This document shows positions 6,671 to 8,978 of a stretch of 8,978 nt of DNA, in pieces (the first letter of the stretch is position 1; the number at the start of each line of letters is the position of its first letter). A program made the position numbers and the translations under genes. Location: assembly GCA_022844585.1 (NCBI GenBank), contig JALHLM010000011.1:19511-28488 (forward strand). The letters run 5' to 3'. Origin of the DNA: Pirellulales bacterium. Its GTDB lineage: Bacteria; Planctomycetota; Planctomycetia; Pirellulales; JALHLM01. Below the pieces are notes generated by a model. The model had not been told where the DNA came from. It did no database searches and was given only the letters and a program-made list of their open reading frames with translations.

Positions 6671-6940
6671 GCGGCATCCTGTCCCTGTTGCATTGCCCAG
6701 TTTGACGCCACACGTCGCCCGCCGGTAACCGGATTTCGCGGTGAGATCTCCGAAACGCCGGCGGTCAAGGCCAGGTAGCGATTGTATCCGCTTGCCGCGA
6801 GCATCCCATCTAGCCAGCGACGCGGGTCAGATTCGCGGAGAATTTAAGCGTCATTTTGTGGGTGGCGATCTTGATTTGCGTGAGGGGTTAGGCCGAAAAT
6901 GCAAATTCCGAATGGAAACAGCGGTAACGGAGAAAAGGCC
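6671..6940. promoter_or_regulatory. Divergent intergenic region between the sigma operon and the redoxin/monooxygenase gene
   Basis: These 270 bp separate two divergent genes and must hold both start signals unless one is expressed from further away. Visible contents: AGGA at 6680-6677 for the sigma GTG (minus strand); GGAG at 6929-6932 for the plus-strand ATG 6941; an 11-bp dyad CCGGTAACCGG (6722-6732); and the palindrome GAGATCTC inside TTTCG...CGAAA (6735-6755). AT-rich stretches occur at about 6836-6860 and 6893-6915. No -35/-10 pair was good enough to call on either strand, and short reading frames crossing here look like chance. Confidence 0.6.
6722..6732. repeat. Short perfect inverted repeat, possible operator
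   Basis: CCGGTAACCGG is a perfect dyad with 5-bp arms and a one-base centre. It lies 52 bp upstream of the sigma GTG (6670) and about 210 bp upstream of the plus-strand start. A second dyad follows immediately at 6735-6755 (TTTCG ... GAGATCTC ... CGAAA). GC-rich dyads of this length arise by chance in such DNA, so an operator role is only a suggestion. Confidence 0.2.
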
Positions 6941-7945
6941 ATGCCACACTCGCGCTGGGTCGCGGCGTTCGCGGTATTTTCTTGCTTTCTGCAAGCGCCG
7001 GCGACGTCTCGTTCCGAAACGACGATGGCCCCGTTCACGCTGACGGCGCTCGATGGCACGTCCATTGCCGTGCCCTCTGCCATGGCTGACGACTTCACTG
7101 TCGTTTGTTTCCTGGGGACGGAGTGCCCCTTGGCTCGGCTCTATGCCCCGAGGCTGAACGAGTTGGCCGAAGCGTTTGCGCCCCGCAATGTCCGATTCGT
7201 AGGCATCGACAGTAATTGCCAGGACTCCGCCGAAGACCTGCAGGCGTTCCGGGACGAGTTTCAGCTTACCTTTCCGGTCGCCAAGGACGCGGAGAACGTC
7301 GTTGCGGACGCCTTTCGCGCCGAGCGGATGTCCGAGGTGTTCGTGCTCGACTCCGCCATGCTAGTACGCTATCACGGCCGCATTGACGATCGCTACCGCC
7401 CGGGCGTTTCACGGACCGTAACGAACGTCCGGGATGATCTGCGGATCGCGCTCGAGGAATTGCTCGCCGGCAAGCCGGTGAGCGTGCCGGAAACCGACGT
7501 GACGGGCTGCCTGATCGGCCGCGTCAAACACGAACAGTCGAACGCGAAGTATACGTATTGCCGTGACGTCGCGCGAATTCTCCAAAGAAACTGCGTGGAG
7601 TGTCACCAGGAGGGCGAGATTGGCCCCTTCGCGTTGACGGACTACGAGGAAATCGTCGGCTGGGCGGACATGATGGTGGAAGTTGTCGACAACGGTCGGA
7701 TGCCCCCATGGCATGCGAGCCCAGAACATGGCGCATTCGCCAATGCACGGACGATGTCGGAAGCCGACAAGCAAGTCCTGCGCGATTGGGTGGCAACCGG
7801 AGCGCCCTACGGCGAGGCCGCGGAGTTGCCCGCCGCGCTCCCGCCGGCGAAGGCCTGGAATCTTGAGCGGGAGCCCGATCTCGTCGTGGCCATGCGCGAC
7901 CGCCCCTTCGTCGTGCCGGCCGAAGGGACCGTGGAATATCAGTAA
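6941..7945 (+). CDS. Exported redoxin / cytochrome c part of an interrupted monooxygenase fusion protein (5' part)
   Basis: This part gives 334 residues before the TAA at 7943-7945. ATG 6941 is preferred over 6899: it has GGAG (6929-6932) eight bases upstream and begins a clear signal peptide (SRWVAAFAVFSCFLQAPATSRSE). Residues about 28-180 form a peroxiredoxin/TlpA-like redoxin domain: FTLTALDGT, then VVCFLGTECPLARLY with single active-site-type Cys62 (ECPL, not CXXC), VGIDSNCQD, and the strand MSEVFVLDSAMLVRYHGRIDD. Residues about 205-292 form a cytochrome c-like domain with C218-V-E-C221-H222 and a downstream GRMPPWHA (252-259) that may supply the distal Met ligand; it ends with the usual LRDWVATGAPYG. 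The remaining residues lead into the copper monooxygenase domain, which continues in the same frame after the stop. In intact relatives the whole is one polypeptide of about 650 residues. Alone, this part would be an exported redox protein lacking its copper domain. Confidence 0.85.
   Translation: MPHSRWVAAFAVFSCFLQAPATSRSETTMAPFTLTALDGTSIAVPSAMADDFTVVCFLGTECPLARLYAPRLNELAEAFAPRNVRFVGIDSNCQDSAEDLQAFRDEFQLTFPVAKDAENVVADAFRAERMSEVFVLDSAMLVRYHGRIDDRYRPGVSRTVTNVRDDLRIALEELLAGKPVSVPETDVTGCLIGRVKHEQSNAKYTYCRDVARILQRNCVECHQEGEIGPFALTDYEEIVGWADMMVEVVDNGRMPPWHASPEHGAFANARTMSEADKQVLRDWVATGAPYGEAAELPAALPPAKAWNLEREPDLVVAMRDRPFVVPAEGTVEYQ
7943..7945 (+). other. Premature in-frame TAA stop replacing an expected Tyr codon
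   Basis: The frame reads GTVEYQ, then TAA, then FVVDPKLTEDKWMTGAQV without any shift; 6941, 7982 and 8905 all belong to the same frame. From memory the family has EYQYF-VDP at this point, so TAT or TAC would restore it with a change at base 7945 only. The change may be a real nonsense mutation, a base-call or assembly error, or a recoded codon; the sequence alone cannot decide. Confidence 0.85.
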
Positions 7946-8905
7946 TTCGTCGTCGACCCGAAACTGACCGAAGACAAGTGGATGACCGGCGCGCAGGTGA
8001 TCCCCGGCAGCCGTGCCGTCGTCCACCATTGCATCGTCTTCGTACGACCGCCGGATGGCGAGGAGTTCCGTGGCGTGAGTTGGCTCGCCGCGTATGTTCC
8101 AGGTCAGCGCGCGACGATGTTGCCGCCGGGCCATGGCCGCCGCGTGCCAGCCGGTTCGCAGCTGGTCTTTCAAATGCATTACACGCCCAACGGACAAGAG
8201 CAGGAAGACCTGACACGCATTGGATTGTTGTTTGGGAACGAAGCGGAGATCACGCATGAAGTGTATTCGCAAATCGGCGTGGACCAGGAGTTCGAAATCC
8301 CGCCAGGTGACGCGAACTTCTCCGTAACGACCGGCCCGCGCCAGATGCCCGCGAACGGAACATTGCTCGCCGTGGCGCCACATATGCACGTCAGAGGAAA
8401 GTCGTTCCGACTCAAGTCTTATCACGACGACACGGAAACGGTCTTGCTGGACGTACCGCACTACGACTTCAACTGGCAGCACGTTTATGCGTTCGCAAAA
8501 CCGTTGCCGATTGCGTCGTTGGGCAAGCTGGAGTTTTGCGCGACGTTCGACAACTCCGCAGGCAATCCGGTGAATCCCGATCCCCAACAGCACGTCTACT
8601 GGGGAGATCAAACCTGGGAGGAAATGGCGGTTGCGTTCTTTGAAGTGGCGGTTCCACGCAGCGCAGCGGAACCGACGCCAGCAACGGTGAATGATGCCGC
8701 GGCGCAGCGTCGTGAAAAGGCCGAGCAACAAGCGGATCGGTTCATGAAGAAGTTCGACGCAAACGGAGACGGTCTCGTCGATCGCCACGAACTTCCGTTG
8801 GCGACGGAACGCTTCGGCTATTGGTCGTTGGATCTGGACGGAAGCGCCGACGGCAGTTTGACGCGAGAAGAAATCCTTCGCGCCTTTTTGCAGCGGGACT
8901 TGTAA
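7946..8905 (+). pseudogene. Copper type II monooxygenase-like domain plus EF-hand, 3' part of the interrupted gene
   Basis: This is the same-frame continuation after the TAA, about 319 codons. It matches copper type II ascorbate-dependent monooxygenase-like domains (PHM/DBH superfamily). Candidate copper ligands are the His pair in AVVHHCIVF (362-363, numbering the whole frame from 6941), the His of VFQMHYTPNG, and the H-x-H of APHMHVRGKSF. Further family landmarks are VPHYDFNWQHVY, FDNSAGNPVNPDP and WGDQTWEEMAVAFFEV. The last 60 residues hold one good EF-hand calcium loop (DANGDGLVDRHE) and a second, degenerate one (DLDGSADGSLTREE), so Ca2+ binding near the C-terminus is plausible. Conserved motifs on both sides of the stop argue the break is recent or artefactual. 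ATG 7982 could allow reinitiation 37 bp after the stop (307 residues), but that product has no signal peptide and only a weak GAAGA upstream, so normal export would fail. Confidence 0.82.
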
Positions 8906-8978
8906 GCGACCGTTCCAAGCGTCATCCTTCCGCGCTATCCCAATACTTTTCATCGAGCAATCGTGGCGTACTCTTTCG
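8906..8978. other. Right-hand flank, no feature seen
   Basis: These 73 bases follow the TAA of the monooxygenase frame. No hairpin with a T-tract, RNA gene or convincing start codon is visible. A GTG near 8968 opens a frame that runs off the edge, but too little remains to judge it. Confidence 0.5.

Noticed and set aside
6779..6790. Minus-strand TACAAT as a -10 box for the sigma operon
   Set aside because: No acceptable -35 element lies 16-18 bp upstream, and ECF operons often use a different promoter class.
6574..6804. Small minus-strand frame across the start of the sigma gene
   Set aside because: It mostly overlaps the sigma factor in another frame and has no recognisable features.
6899..6940. 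Upstream ATG at 6899 for the redoxin protein
   Set aside because: It adds 14 polar residues before the signal peptide and has no ribosome-binding site, whereas ATG 6941 has GGAG eight bases upstream.
7409..8953. A 514-codon minus-strand open frame opposite the interrupted monooxygenase gene
   Set aside because: It is antisense to well-recognised domains on the plus strand, its product has no recognisable motif, and long antisense frames are common in GC-rich genes with biased third positions.

Overview
The window looks like chromosomal DNA from a planctomycete (probably Pirellulales-like or a related high-GC lineage). It carries the paired DUF1549/DUF1553 cytochrome-type protein and Tat-like DUF1501 protein that are hallmarks of this phylum. 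It also carries an exported WD40 protein and a secreted redoxin/cytochrome c/copper monooxygenase fusion of a kind I associate with planctomycetes and their relatives. The assignment rests on recalled family knowledge, not on a search.

Layout. Two units diverge from a 270-bp intergenic region (6671-6940). Leftward, on the minus strand, runs a very tightly packed operon. In order of transcription it holds an ECF sigma factor (6670-6095), a small single-pass membrane protein in the anti-sigma position (6138-5758), and an exported Spy/CnrX-like helical protein fused to a cysteine-free thioredoxin-like domain (5758-4550). These are followed by a DUF1549/Big2/DUF1553 cytochrome-type protein (4553-2445), a DUF1501 protein (2427-1105), an exported WD40 propeller (1108-161), and the start of an alpha/beta-hydrolase-like sequence that leaves the window at base 1. 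Junctions are overlaps of 44, 1, 4 and 4 bp plus one 17-bp gap, so the products are probably translationally coupled.

Rightward, on the plus strand, is one large gene (6941-8905) for an exported protein: redoxin domain, c-type heme motif, copper type II monooxygenase-like domain and a C-terminal EF-hand. Its reading frame is broken by a single in-frame TAA (7943-7945), exactly where I expect a tyrosine codon from the family. Both sides keep the same frame and the expected motifs, so this is a single-base nonsense change, a sequencing error, or (less likely) recoding.

How the genes may work together (inference). The first three genes of the leftward operon have the order and topology of a sigma / membrane anti-sigma / periplasmic metal-sensor module like CnrH-CnrY-CnrX. 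The sensor would be fused to a redox-type fold, and the module would control its own operon of envelope heme and DUF1501/WD40 proteins and perhaps the divergent copper/heme enzyme. No RNA genes, insertion sequences, CRISPR arrays or convincing terminators were seen.
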